Source: Hofstenia miamia (taxonomy: Eukaryota > Xenacoelomorpha > Acoela). From it: a DNA stretch of 64,000 nucleotides. The stretch's first letter is position 1. Every line of letters starts with the position of its first letter. The stretch spans positions 583,816 through 647,815 of the forward strand of contig SCFE01000088.1 of the NCBI GenBank assembly GCA_004352715.1, read 5' to 3'. Positions 46,373 through 58,560 of the stretch are shown here, piece by piece. The position numbers and the translations under genes are program-made. The notes under the pieces are model-generated. The model was not told the DNA's origin, did no database searches, and saw nothing but the letters and a program-made list of their open reading frames with translations.

Positions 46373-48024
46373 TCATAATTTTCTCGAAGAATACACTTTT
46401 TTGAAAGCGTTTTTGAATGCTGAACTGCAGCAAATGTAAATGATGGGATTTAAGAGTGATGATGCGTTGACCATTTGTACTGTGACAGCATAGGCAGTCG
46501 AGTTAAACGAAAATTTCCAGTCGAGTTTTAGAACCAGTTGCAACATATAGCAGAAAAAGTAGATCGTACTTGGACAGGAACATATCACAAATTCGCTAAC
46601 TATTGCAATACAAAGCACGGTTATTCTCTTCTGTGCAGGTTTTCTTGCATTGCGTTTCGAGACAAACAATGTCTTGCCAACAATAACGGTGTACATAAAG
46701 TTGATTGTGCAAATAACCAATGTTAGATAAACTGTGTACATCAGCAAACAAATTGCTTTCAAATTTGTGGACCATGACGGGAGGAGATATGTACATGAAT
46801 TATCATTGCTTGATTTAGCTACTTGAGTGTTTATACTTTTTGTTGCAAAACCCAACATATAAGAAGCTAACAATAGAAAGAAATGCAGTGTCTTTCTTTC
46901 ACTAAATTGCTTATATTTGTATGGATACACAACTGCAACGTACCTAAATTATATGATTTCATAGAAAACATCCATACGTTGTCTTAGAGGATTTAAGTTT
47001 ATGTATTGATAGTTAAGAGTTTTTACGACAGGAAATCCCGCCGCCAATTTATTTCTCTTGCGAATCCATAGATATATTTTTATGTTATTCTAAAAACGGA
47101 TTTGTTTTTACACTCATACAAAAACTAATTAAATTTCGCAGGCATCTTTCTCTATATTTTCAGAACTTTAGTGAATTTAAGAGAGCCAAAATGCATATTT
47201 GGTGGCATAAAATACATTCAAAATGTGTCTAGCTATTCCTCGTTCTTTAGTTACAATCCAACTCCGTGCTTGTTTCCATAACTTTTACTATTTTGCCAAA
47301 ATTATATTCATCGTTAACTTATTTCATAAGAGAATGAAAGAGGAAAAGAAAATTTCTTTTAGAACTATTATGTGGAACATATCAATATAAACGAAAAAAT
47401 TATGTTTGGGTTTAATTATTTTGATTGTAAGATTTACACCTCTTCGATTGCAATTTAATTTCGTTGTTTTGAGATTGATTTTAAATACCTTAAATTTATT
47501 TTTTAATTTCTTTAGTAAAATGTGACATAGTTTAATAGTTTTCTTGACAAATGATTTTCAAATTATTCGTTTTTATAAAGATTAAAACTATTGATTTAAT
47601 TGATTTTTAATTTTATTGTAACCCTTTTTGTGTGTGTTTAGAAAGCAGTTTGAGTGAAACAAAACAGTGAGTTCATAGATCAGACTTATTTTTGATTTTC
47701 GACTGATTTTCTTGTATTATTAATATATTGAATTACTTAGAATCAGGTTTGATTGCGCCTGTATATTATTGTTGTATATAGTAGATCACTACTTTTCTTT
47801 GTAACTAGTTTGAGAAAATTTCATTAAGATTAAATATTTGTTTCTGATTACATCAATAGTTTGATAAATTGCCATGTTGTGACTAGAAAAGTATAAATGC
47901 AAAATAGAATAGAAACATTTATGCAAACAATAATCGCTAGAATTGTACGAAAAATCAGTAAAAAGAAAAATAAAAAATTTTATATAATATTGATTTACAA
48001 AACTTAAATCCTTATATAGATATA

Positions 48025-48066
<42 letters not shown>

Positions 48067-48756
48067 ATGAAAATGAAGTAATGTTATATAAATGTGAAGC
48101 TGTTCATTGTTTATGAAAACATCTAAATTCTCCCCACCTCTATGTTCAGATAAAAAAGCGGTCTACGGCACAAAGTGCAAATTAAATGTAAAAGATGGAG
48201 GTGCCAATTCTCTATCACATGGTATTTTTAGATTTTAAATATCATTATTATGTTGTGAATTATGAGCCTTCGATTTTTCGAAAAAACTAAAACAGATTTT
48301 GAAAATTTTTGACCCGAAATTGCAAATAGAAAATCAACTTATAAGTAATTATAATAATAAAAAATACTTAAACAATATGTGAATGCTAAAATAGTTTTCA
48401 TATTACCTGTCGAAAGTTATCAATGTTATATGAAACCATGAACTGGAAATGAATCCCCACATGACATAAGTGCTGTAAATTAATCTGCAATAGAGCTCAC
48501 CAAGAAAACCATTCGGTGTTGTGATGAATGGTTGTAAACTAATTTTAAATAGAAAACACAATGAAGTAGACATGTCAACGAATGCCAAGCTAGCAAACAT
48601 TGTGTTAGAAGTTGTTCTCTTTAAATCGTCACTAGAAAAGTATATGCATATCAAAAACAAATTGATTGCAATTGCAGACACATTTTCTAATGAAGTTACA
48701 ACTAAAAACAAACTTGAGTTCTCTTCAAAGAAAGCTTCTTCTGTCTTGTTCGGCAT
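46373..48756 (-). CDS. Rhodopsin-class (class A) G-protein-coupled receptor, two exons
   Basis: Exon 1 is 48756-48407 (ATG), exon 2 is 46943-46373; joined they give 306 residues. The intron splits the Arg codon of the DRY motif (ITLITFDRYVAVVYP, residues 116-118). Seven hydrophobic segments can be traced. Class A marks: LAFVD in helix 2, Cys at the top of helix 3 (ELYCRLIY) and a partner Cys in loop 2 (SCTYLLP), NPIIY in helix 7 (residue 282 on), and possible N-glycosylation at NKT and NSS near the N-terminus. Departures: no Trp in helix 4 (SYMLGF), no helix 5 Pro, and CSCP instead of CWLP in helix 6. It acts at the plasma membrane; the ligand cannot be told, and a peptide-type receptor is only a guess. 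The C-tail is short. Sure of class, unsure of subfamily. Confidence 0.92.
46944..48406 (-). other. GPCR intron
   Basis: 1463 bp, donor GTAATA and acceptor TTTAG. Contains the AT microsatellite near 48020-48064; otherwise featureless. Confidence 0.85.
48020..48064. repeat. (AT)n microsatellite
   Basis: About 45 bp of TA dinucleotides with one ACT break, inside the GPCR intron. Confidence 0.95.
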
Positions 48757-51220
48757 AATACTGTCTAATATGCTGAAGGTATAGGATATTTATATTGCTA
48801 TTGATCAAAATCTGATTGGCTAATACAGAATTATAGTCAGGTGGCGCTAAGGAATTATAGCAGGTAATGCAGAAAAACGAAAACGATTAAACAGATTTGA
48901 AAATGGACTTGAACGTTAGGACTTTTATTGAGGATCATAAGCCCATAATAATTTTTCTTAATATTTGCTAATTTTATGTATGGTATTGTTTTCACACAGG
49001 GGTATAGTCCTGCAATTTTGCAAAAACCTGTTATTGTTTGTATAAAAAAGCATGTAAAATAATTTGATAAGTTAAGAATAAATTCTAATGAATTCCGTCA
49101 TTTCTAACTGCATAAAATCAATACTTAATATACTTAAAATTTCCTTAAATTTTGACTAGATGATGCCATTAAAAATAATTATAGCATCACATTTCCTGAA
49201 CATTCCAAGGTTATTGTGCTGGTATTGTATGAAGAATATTTTTAAGTTTCATCTTAATATCACAATCCAATCCATCACCACCCATTCCTGAGGAGTTCAA
49301 AAAAGCCCAAGTTGAATAGGATTATGCCAAAATTTAATAAAATATTTATTTTTAAATAATTTTCTCTTGAAGATAAAAGAACTGAAAATTAATAAATTTT
49401 AGAAAAGATCGATTTTTTGGAACGATTTCCGATTAATCGCAGTATGCTCGACTTAGTCTTCAACAACATAGGAAGTTATGAAATTTAAAGCACTTGTAAC
49501 GCAAGAAATATTAAAGATTGATCTCTGACTTTCCTTATAGCACTCTTCATTAAGTTTGGTAGTCCACATCTAAAGAATCAGAAAAAAATGTTATTGATGC
49601 CATCGGATTTAAAGTTTAAACGCAATATTAACCTGAAAAAAAGTTCATGGCTAACATTACATTTTTTCACACTGAAGTAGGAATAGTAATAATAAAAATG
49701 ATATTTACATTCCAAATTTTTCCATATTGCTTTCTCAGTTTAATTTCGTTTGAAAAAAATCTATTTATTGTTTATGTCTAAAATTTAAATTCATTTTTAC
49801 ATACAATATATCAATCTTATATTTCCAATATCTATAATAATTTAGATAATGTGATGCAATACAACGTTTGTAGAATATTTTAGTGGTTCTTATCATGATA
49901 AAACAAATTAACAATTCAAACTTGATCGCAAAATCATGAAGGATGACTTTAATTAAGGATGTGTGTCGTTTACAAATTTTGCAAACAACTTACAGTACAG
50001 GACCAGGATTGGAAGCAGACGAGTGAAATTAAAGATTGGCAGGATTGGGTCAAGAATGATTCAAAATTTATAATTTTCATTAATGTAATCTTTGCTTTCA
50101 CATTGGAATTGAAATCAAAAACAACAAATTCTTAATTAACATAACAGTTCTCCCTTGGTTGGTATTTAAGCAATAAATATTGTCAGAGGGGGATTTTGAT
50201 TAATATTTGCAATGAATAAGCGTGAAATACTAACTAGATTTTGGGTATTTGAAAACTTAGAACATGTCGTGTTAGCTAGAGTCATTTTTTTGAATCAGCA
50301 AATGGATTTTTTAGGCGTGGTCAGCTTCTATCCCATTTCCAGGCATATATAGGACTTCAAGCAGCAGGTTTGATGGGGGGGGAGGGGGAGGGACTTTAGC
50401 TAGATTATATTTTGATGCGTTGGTTATGTCACATTTTCAAAGTTGGTTAATGGGTTGTGTTTGTTCGAGTTTTCAAAAAACTGTGGTATATTAAATTAGT
50501 TGAATATAGTTTTAATCATAAATTTATGATCCGTTGCAATTCTGATACACTGTAGTTCTGTAGTAGTGTAACAACAGTGGCTAACTGCAATTTTACATTT
50601 GTTTTTTCGAAATATGTTATATTCTGTCTCAAAATTGAATAAAAATTCAGCAAGGTTTATCACGTCTGCCATGGGAAACTGATAATAACTATACTTTTAT
50701 ATCAATTTCTTATTGGCTAAGTAATCAGCAACAAAATTTTAACTTTTGATCAATATAATGTTTTCAATTTATGCGGTTGCCGACTTTCAACTTCCAAGTA
50801 CTCTTCAAAATAAAGGTAAGAACCTCTAAATTGAAAGTTCATATAAAGGTTAATCATGCTTTAAAAGCTCGTTTGAAAATATCATTCCGAATTAAATGTG
50901 CCTTTCGAATATTATTTAAGGTTGTCATTATGCATATGTATAGAAAGGAAGAAAGAAATTAAGTCAAATTTGCTTATGACAATTAAACATTTACATTTAA
51001 TGCTTATCCCAAATTGATGGTGAAAATATAACGAATTTGAAATAATTAGATATGGATAAATATATAGATGAATGCTCCGTCGCAAACAAATGTACATCCA
51101 GTCATTATATGCAAACATCACTATATAATGAACATTGGTATTTAAAAATACAAGATTTGTGAAATTGCTAGCATGCAAGGCATAGATATGGATTGCATCA
51201 ACTTATTTCTTATGAATTCA
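48757..51220. other. Intergenic, nothing recognised
   Basis: Upstream flank of the GPCR and downstream flank of the next minus-strand gene. Contains a G-rich run (GGGGGGGGAGGGGGAGGGAC, about 50375-50394). No coding feature. Confidence 0.5.
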
Positions 51221-51516
51221 TCAGTACCTAACTTCGGCATCACTTTTCATTTTTTCTGGATGTTTGTTGTTCAATACATCGGAGATCTCATTAAAATCTT
51301 CTTGAATGTTGGAAAAACAGGTTAATTTTTTGAAAAACTAATCAACAATCATAAAAAATCGTACGTTTACCTTTATGTTCTGCACGCTTTAGCTATAAAT
51401 GCTTACATTATGCTCTGACTTAGAGGAGACACTATAAATCACATCACAAATTTTTCTCATAGATGACTTTCCAGCATAATCTCCTACGAGTACGTGTGGG
51501 CCTCCAAAAATTGTAT
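51221..51516 (-). CDS. C-terminal two exons of an unidentified gene
   Basis: Exon 51516-51407 follows TATTCATAG and ends at GTAAGC: TIFGGPHVLVGDYAGKSSM then KICDVIYSVSSKSEHN. The next exon, 51337-51221, follows TTGATTAG in phase 0: FFKKLTCFSNIQEDFNEISD, VLNNKHPEKMKSDAEVRY and TGA. Together 74 complete codons plus a split first codon. GDYAGKS is Walker-A-like but one residue short. Soluble and charged; no family recognised. Upstream exons should lie to the right on the minus strand; a candidate at about 52285-52206 (TFENRNHVSKSIFGLKRSNF, after CACAG) does not fit in phase. Confidence 0.6.
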
Positions 51517-51524
51517 CTATGAAT

Positions 51525-53202
51525 ACATACGTAGAAATCATGCTATATATAGCACACAAAATATCAAAAATATAAAACTGAAATGTGTGTGTGTGTTTGT
51601 TACAAACATGCAAAATATAATAGAAAAACATTTTAATTTCACTTAAGAAATTCATTTTTTAGACTCTAGCTAAACTTGAAACACTACAATCACGAAACCA
51701 CACTTTATTAGACAATTACCAATTCTAATCACGATCTATACTATTTATTTTCCTATAGACGTAATAGATAATTTTATGCATATAACGATAACGTGTACTA
51801 GCATTCTTGATAGTTGTTTTATAGTGTTCTTTTTGTTCCTTTATGCTGTTATGTAATCTCACGCTAGGGAACTGGGATGTAACCATAACGAGAATTGGGA
51901 GGCGGACACAGCGAAAATTTTGAAGGGGCATATTTAAAGTAAATTCGCAGCTTAAAAATCTGCATCCGTCATGAATTGAAACAATTTTATAATATATGCG
52001 ATGCCAAATTAAGTTTTATAAATATCCAAAAAACGATTGAAATATATTATAGAATGCCAATAATCAATCCAGTTTTTACGCCCATTTATTTTTTTCTAAA
52101 CTGTACATACATATAAAAATTATTATTACAATATGCATTTTAAAGCTTATTTTCTTTATAATTTATGTGTGGATCCACTACATTCAGATTGTGGATTCCG
52201 TTACGTAGAAATTTGACCTTTTCAAGCCAAATATACTCTTTGAAACGTGATTTCGGTTTTCAAATGTTATTAAGTCTCTGTGATAGTATTAATGTATTAT
52301 TTTTCATTTGACAAAAGTTGATTCCAATCTAAACTTACATAATTTTTTAATTTTGAGCAAAAAAATGAAGGGTGGACCCGTTAAACAACTTTGAAATAGT
52401 ACATAATGAAAAACACAATACATCTAGCATTCAAATTAAATACAACTTAATATCGCGTCTCTACTATAGAGCTCTCTACTATAGCGTCTCTATTATAGCA
52501 AGAATTGTACTCATCTTAAGACATAAGCTATAAAACCCTGTAAATCTGTTTGGCCGAATAACGTATTTGAGCAAAATGGATTTATACAACATCATTAATA
52601 ATAAAAAATTATTTTGGAAAAGCAATTAAGAACATTTGTGATAATACAACACATCGACTTTATTCACTTACAAGTCTGCAGATTCAAAAATTTCAATAAA
52701 ACCATTCGACTTTCCTGCCGTTTCGTAATTAATACATGATCTATTGCTAGTTTTTTGTAATTTTGCTTAGTTCTATTTTCAACTTCAAAATTTAATATAA
52801 AATGTACAAGATTTATTTATATATTTATCGTGAAATTCAGTGCTTTTTAAATTTCTGAAGGAAAACAAACCAGTATCTGATATAACAAAATTTTTAACGA
52901 ATGCATCCTCAAAGAAAGGGAATTCAATCCAAGAGAACAGGCTACTAGCAATTGCCCACTACCATTGAAATGATATAAGAAATCGCCAGTGATTCACTTC
53001 ATGGCATGAGAAAGGTTGTGCTTCTTTTCAATTGGCATTAGCAAAACATGCGAAAGTGACTCTGTATGTCGTCCTTCAGAATATGTTCTTGAATGCTTCC
53101 AAAAGTTAAAATTATCGTCGTGTACGAGTCATAATGCCCTTTGTAAACATGCAGGAAGGTATCAAATCGATTAACTTTTTTGAGACATTTTTAAAAAATT
53201 GC
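51525..53202. other. Intergenic or intronic; weak exon candidates only
   Basis: Expected to hold further exons of the gene ending at 51221. The only candidate found is near 52206-52285, with acceptor CTATCACAG and donor GTAACG on the minus strand, but its phase does not match the following exon. Confidence 0.4.
52455..52499 (+). repeat. Short tandem repeat CTCTACTATAG
   Basis: Three successive copies of (G)CTCTACTATAG with one base change (CTCTATTATAG). Confidence 0.85.
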
Positions 53203-53475
53203 TTATCGCTGATATTGGCCCATTCTGTGTCTAACAAAACGTTTCGATTTGATTGTTTCATAAATGTTGTGAAGGACGATGTAAAACGCTTGCGCTACTG
53301 CAATGACAGCTATAAATACAGCAGCTCCTACAAATGGAACCAAAATATCTTTATTTTTGGCTAATACGTTCAAAGGATAACGACTCTTTACAATCAAATC
53401 TTCAATTTCAAACATTTGACATGGATTAATCGCGTGCACTTCCCACAAATTGAAATTAGCATTCTTGAATAAAAG
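53203..53475 (-). CDS. Last exon of an unidentified single-pass membrane protein
   Basis: Behind ACTGTTTTAACAG the minus strand is open in phase 0 for 90 codons to TAA. It reads LLFKNANFNLWEVHAINPCQ, then FEIEDLIVKSRYPLNVLAKN, then a membrane segment ILVPFVGAAVFIAVIAVAQA and a basic tail (ETIKSKRFVRHRMGQYQR). The order extracellular part, helix, basic end suggests a type I membrane protein. Other exons should lie beyond 53475, where LINE G sits; none was identified. Family not recognised. Confidence 0.6.
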   Translation of the reverse strand, partial: LLFKNANFNLWEVHAINPCQMFEIEDLIVKSRYPLNVLAKNKDILVPFVGAAVFIAVIAVAQAFYIVLHNIYETIKSKRFVRHRMGQYQR

Positions 53476-53689
53476 CTGTTAAAACAGTAAGTTAGAAATC
53501 CAAAATGATCAAAATTTCCTTTTCATATAAGCTAACAACTGAGTATAAATGTTGAGTAATGCATAATTTTTTCAACTTATAAGCATTTACTAATATAATT
53601 CTTTTGTTCCAAATCGAACCTACATTTACTTGAAATGAGCGAGGCTTAACAGGATTTCTTTTGAATTTTCGAATGCGAACAACATCAAC

Positions 53690-54595
53690 TACACAATGGG
53701 CATCAACCCCATGATATTGGATTTACAATTGGATTCATCATTTTGACTACGATTTTCCTCAGGGATACCAGATAAAATTAATCGTTGCTGATGTATGTTG
53801 TTATTCGATCTAGAAGGCATAGATTGATTTATGTCCCTTAAGATGCACGCAACTTTCTCAGTAAATTCCTGTATAATTATGTTCGATCGCTCAAAGTCTT
53901 GGTTAATACGATTTTTTTGAAATTCTACTTCTTGTTGAAAATTTTTAATTGAATTGTCCCATTTCAATAAATCTGGAGAGAACAGAAAGGTTCTTGAGGA
54001 AAATGATAGATATTCATTAACATCAAAATCATAGCTTCCACTAAGTAATTTGTTAAGAAAAATAAGATCAAGAAATTTTAAGTTTATTAGAAAAAGCCTG
54101 GTTGAAAGAGAAGATGAGGAATTTGTAGAGTAGACCCAACGAAGAGCACGATGTAGTATACGGTCAATTTTTAAGACAAGAAGAATCAAGATGCCAGCAC
54201 TGTGAAGCATAGCTTAGAGATGACAAGAAGTATTAAAAAAGTAAGCATTGGCTTGAATAGTGAATAGACTTGGGTATTACAGATTTCAGATAATACAACG
54301 AAGAGAACTTTTTAATTTTTTTTAAGAAATATGCAATTTCCAGGAAAAATTATTAGAAATAACTATTTCTAAGTGAGTTAATTCACACTTAAAAGAAATT
54401 TCAAAGGTAGATAATGTAAGAATAGAAGGTTTAGTATTATGTGTAGAGCAAAAGAGGAGACCTTCACATTTTGACGTATTGAAAGAAATATGATTATCAA
54501 TAGACCATTGTAATGCATTGTCACAAGAAGTTTGAAGGTCGTTCAAGTTTGCAGAAAAAATTCGGAAAGCATCCGCATATAGCATACAAGTGGAG
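53690..54595 (-). mobile_element. LINE family G, rearranged
   Basis: Minus strand at 54585-54322 carries reverse transcriptase LYADAFRIFSANLNDLQTSC (YADA for YADD), WSIDNHISFNTSKCEGLLF and LTHLEIVISNNFSW. At 54190-53960 there is a C-terminal-like segment (LKIDRILHRALRWVYST). In the same open frame this runs into an ORF1-like section: a coiled-coil stretch (FQQEVEFQKNRINQDFERSN) and QRLILSGIPEENRSQND, the ISGIPE motif of LINE ORF1 RNA-binding proteins. RT before ORF1 is the wrong order for one element. Confidence 0.8.
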
Positions 54596-54807
54596 CTTTT
54601 TTGAGAAATACATTTAATAAAATTGTCAACGAATATTTATTAACTAAAAAAACTCACTGGTATGAAATTTCTGCGATTCCAACAGTATGCAGGATTTACC
54701 ACGACACTGATTTACCTAATTTTCAAATCAAAATTTAGCAATACTGGAGCAGAATATTGCCAAGGCTCTAATTTTGTTAAAATAATATCTTTTATGTTTT
54801 GTTGTTT

Positions 54808-54878
54808 AGCATTGATTTTTCATTGTTTTTGAACGTCATATTGATAAGCATTGATTTTTCATTGTTTTTGAACGTCAT
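54808..54878 (+). repeat. 39-bp direct repeat, two copies
   Basis: AGCATTGATTTTTCATTGTT and the following 12 bases to GTCAT occur at 54808-54839 and again at 54847-54878. Confidence 0.95.
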
Positions 54879-54879
54879 G

Positions 54880-55422
54880 ATTACTTTCATGCGTCTTCAT
54901 TGAAACTTTCATTAACTAGCCATGATCTGATTTCATTTTCCTTGCACGATTTGAAACAGTTAAACAATTTTCAACTTTACGTTTATGAAATTTTTAAAAA
55001 TTCTATCAGTGCTTCTAGTTAGATAATATTAGCAGCATATTGTTAAGAATAATATAATCAAAACGATCAGTCAACAGACGAAGAATGGGTAAAACACAAA
55101 AAATTTACTTTCCACGTTTTTAATTTAGCTAATTAGTCTCATTTGCATACCACAACAACAATTTTCCCAGTGATTCTAAAAATTTACAGTGGCCGATCTT
55201 CTCATTCGCTATACGAAAAATTATTCTTGTTTGTTCATTTATGTATGGTTTGTTTTTAGGACATTGTTTAAGTTGTGTTTAGGATGAATTTTTTACTCTT
55301 GTTATAGAGTGTCCAACAAAATGGAGCTAATTGATAAGTGAAGAAGGAATTCTTTTGTAACATTTTTTCGTTTTCACTGACTTTCATCAGTTCGGCCATC
55401 AAAGAATGTATTGCTTACTATC
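54880..55422. other. Intergenic, nothing recognised
   Basis: AT-rich, no coding feature seen. Confidence 0.5.
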
Positions 55423-55563
55423 TCAACGAGGGTAGAGGGAATTCTCATCTTCGTACGGAGACTGTCTTCTCTTCAGGTTCGCATAACGCTCACACACTCT
55501 AGCTAAATCTCTGTGTTGTTCGTTTGGAGGTAGATCATCGTGTGAATTCGTGGTTTCAACCAA
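55423..55563 (-). CDS. Protein-like C-terminal fragment, unidentified
   Basis: The minus strand reads LVETTNSHDDLPPNEQHRDL, then ARVCERYANLKRRQSPYEDE, NSLYPR and TGA (55425-55423). The residue mix is like a cytoplasmic tail. The frame closes upstream at a TAA about six codons before LVE, and no acceptor AG lies between, so how it would be joined to a gene is unclear; it may be a relic. Confidence 0.35.
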   Translation of the reverse strand: MVETTNSHDDLPPNEQHRDLARVCERYANLKRRQSPYEDENSLYPR

Positions 55564-57379
55564 TTTTATGTCATTTTAGTTCTCTTTTCAAATATCTCCA
55601 GTTTACACACATTTCTTCAACAAAATTGAATGATAGCATTTATGTTTGTAGGTTAATGTTCATTTTTTAAGGCTACGGTTATTACTTATAGCTGCATTTT
55701 AATGATATCATTTATAGCTTATGCATAAATGCATCAATAAAAGTAATTAAGTTAATCTGATTCGAAAAGGCCTGCAATTTGTTCAATGAAGTCAAGTTTG
55801 GGATTTGAATACATACAAGCAAAGAATGTGATCTGATGTGATAATGAAGATAACTTTGGACATGATCTTCGTACTTTTTTAAGGAACAAGCAAAACTAAC
55901 GTCAGATTTGTGATCAGGGTGCAAGTGTTCATATTGAAAAAAAATATACACTTCATTGTTGCTCCAAGTAAGGTGCATGGGATTGAAATTTCCATGATTG
56001 AAAATAAATATATGCACTAAACTGGGTTCAGCAAAATACTTATACGCATGTAATACATATATATTAGATGGTATGTTTGAGGTACTTCTAATGGCTACTC
56101 ATAATTTTTAATGAGCCTTAAACACTAAAACTATACAAGATTTAAAATACGGTAACTAATATTTTATTCAGTTATTTTTGTCTCAATGTTGGTTAGTAGG
56201 TTATAGTGTATATTAGAAGGACATATACTGTTGAACATCAAAAATCCAACAACCTAAATGGGTTTTTTGGTTTTTACCAACCCTTGCATTTTTCGTTCTT
56301 ATAAGTAGTGGGATTTCAAACAGATGATCATGTACTTGGCATAGGTTATATATCCTACGAGTATATTAATAAAGAAACTTAAACAACGCAGTGATATAAG
56401 ATGATGCAAACGCATGCAAACTTTTCACACAGTAAGTCCAATTTTAAAATCTATCCGAATGTTGATCAGAAACAAGTGTAGATTTTTGAGAGTTGATGTG
56501 ATATTGTAGAATGCTTGTCTTGTGGTAGAAGCACGTGCAACCCTCAGCAAGCATTCCATCTTTAGATATATTAAACATAACCGAGGGAACTACTAGTTAT
56601 TGTGTAATCTATCTAATGAGATAACAAGAGCATTTTCATTCCAAGGTTAATCAGTATTCAGAGAATAAGTTAATTCCAAACTTCTTCTTACAGAATCAGG
56701 CCTCCGGCCGAAGCGATGAACCATTTCCAATACCTAATGTCTCAGCTCATATTAGACTAGAGAAAATGCAATTATTATAGCTACATGCAAACCGCGCTTC
56801 CTAACCGTACTCATCCTTATACCTAATACCTACTATCACCTAGACTAGAGGAGTCAAACCAGAGGACCATTTAAAGCCTCAGGTTATCCTACCTTTCGCC
56901 CGGAGTGATACCTTAAGCGTTGATCATGTTGATCAAATACATATAAGATAATAAAGATAATAAAAGATAATAAGAGGGCACTTTATGAAAACTATCTTAT
57001 CCGAAAAATGCTAAAAGATAATGTTAATAAATATACGGCTGGGGAAATCTATAATAGTTAAAAGAAAAGCAACTGGAAGCTAGGGTAGCAAAACTTAAAT
57101 TAAGCAGAAATAACACATTTGAGTATTTACAAATAATGGATAACAATAACACTCACTTGTGATCAAATGGTGAGTAATAGCAGAACAAATGTTTAAAACT
57201 ACTGCGATGTCTGAAATTCAAATTACGCAAACAAAATGGATTCCTCGTACGAGCAACCAATCAAAATACAAAGAATATTCAATCACTAATTGTACATTGC
57301 TTAACGTCGCTATATTACTAAATCGACACATAATATCAATTTACAAATTAGGGATGCAAATATACTACAATATGTTCAT
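55564..57379. other. Intergenic, small repeats only
   Basis: Contains a short (AAGATAAT)n run (about 56943-56975) and a GC-rich palindrome-like GGCCTCCGGCCGAAGC near 56700. The minus frame 56017-55712 is open for 101 codons but has no recognisable features or splice context. Confidence 0.45.
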
Positions 57380-58560
57380 AAGTTGAGTGACGTCTGATAA
57401 ACCGATCCGCACAATTCTGTAGTCACTGCATCTCACTGACCAAGTTCTTTGGAAGATCAATAAAACTTTGATTGCATGAGTCAATATACATGATGACAAA
57501 AAGGTTGGCAAGTTTCCTTGCAGCATCAACAGTGAGATTAGCCATTGACGTCGAAGTTCATTTCAGTGTTACAGAGTTTTACTAAAAATACTATCAAAAT
57601 TCACATAAAGGTTTTTGTCCGTTTTTGAAAAACTCTATCAGATATCAACAATATTAGATGAGGTCCTATAAACAGAAGCCATTTAGGACTTCAGACCTAG
57701 AGTTATTCAATGCAACATTTTTAACACCGTACCATTGACAAATTTAGGAGTCACGCTCTTCTAATGCCGTAGTATGTGGAGGACTGCCTAGCGTAATTTA
57801 AAGCTGAATATCATCAAAATAATAAACAAACTGTAGACGAGAAAGCAGTAAACCGTGATCAATTGTGTCAAATCCTACACTATGGTCTAGAAGAGAATAA
57901 TGATTGAAAATAGTGGGTCATCAATATAAAGAAATATATCATCTTACACGCGGAGTAAAGCCACTTCCCAGCTATGCCATTTCCGGTATGCGCGTTGTAT
58001 TACTAGGTAGAGGGCATTATTGCTATTCAGATAATCATTAAATGTTGATGCAACTGCTCTTTCAAGTAGCTTATATATAAATGAAAGGTTAGAGTTAAGT
58101 CAATAGTTGTGAAGAAAGTTACTATCGGTGGAAAGGCTTTTTAGGATTGATATAATTGCAGCAGTTTTCCAAGTATCAGGGCCAACTCCCAAAGGACGGA
58201 CTCATTTATTTAGAACGTGTAAATTGAGAGAAAGAATTTCATGCTTTTCTTCTCTAATTTTTTCGGAAAAATTTTAAGTTAATTAGACTTGGTTCAACTT
58301 TTCAGGACGGTTTCTAGGAGCTCAGTGATTTAAGTTGGGATAAAGGCTGATAAGTGATTTAGTAGACTATCAAGTGTGACAAATGTGTTAGAACCTAGAT
58401 TTATCTTAGATCGAATCTCTAATCTTTTTTCTTCAAAGTAGTTAGCAAAAATTTCTGCAAGTAGGAGTGCATAGGCAAAATCCGGAAGCTTATGAGTATC
58501 GGAATCTGTAGGTATCCCGCATTACAGAATAGATATCACCGATTTGCTGATGCAAACTTA
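57380..58560 (-). mobile_element. LINE family H (CR1/L2-like), decayed
   Basis: Minus-strand remnants in order: RPLGVGPDTWKTAAIISILK (about 58200-58140), LSFIYKLLERAVASTFNDYL (about 58100-58030), FDTIDHGLLLSRLQ (about 57880-57840), and the C-terminal LTVDAARKLANLFVIMYIDS, NQSFIDLPKNLVSEM and LQNCADRFI (57540-57390). The last block is characteristic of CR1/L2-type LINE C-termini. The catalytic palm is lost, with many stops. Confidence 0.83.

Noticed and set aside
50771-50962. Basic 63-codon plus-strand frame
   Set aside because: Lys/Arg-rich only because of AAA/AAG bias; no splice context or motif.
55712-56017. 101-codon minus-strand frame as a gene
   Set aside because: Composition is unremarkable, no domain, no splice or upstream support; possible by chance in this length of DNA.
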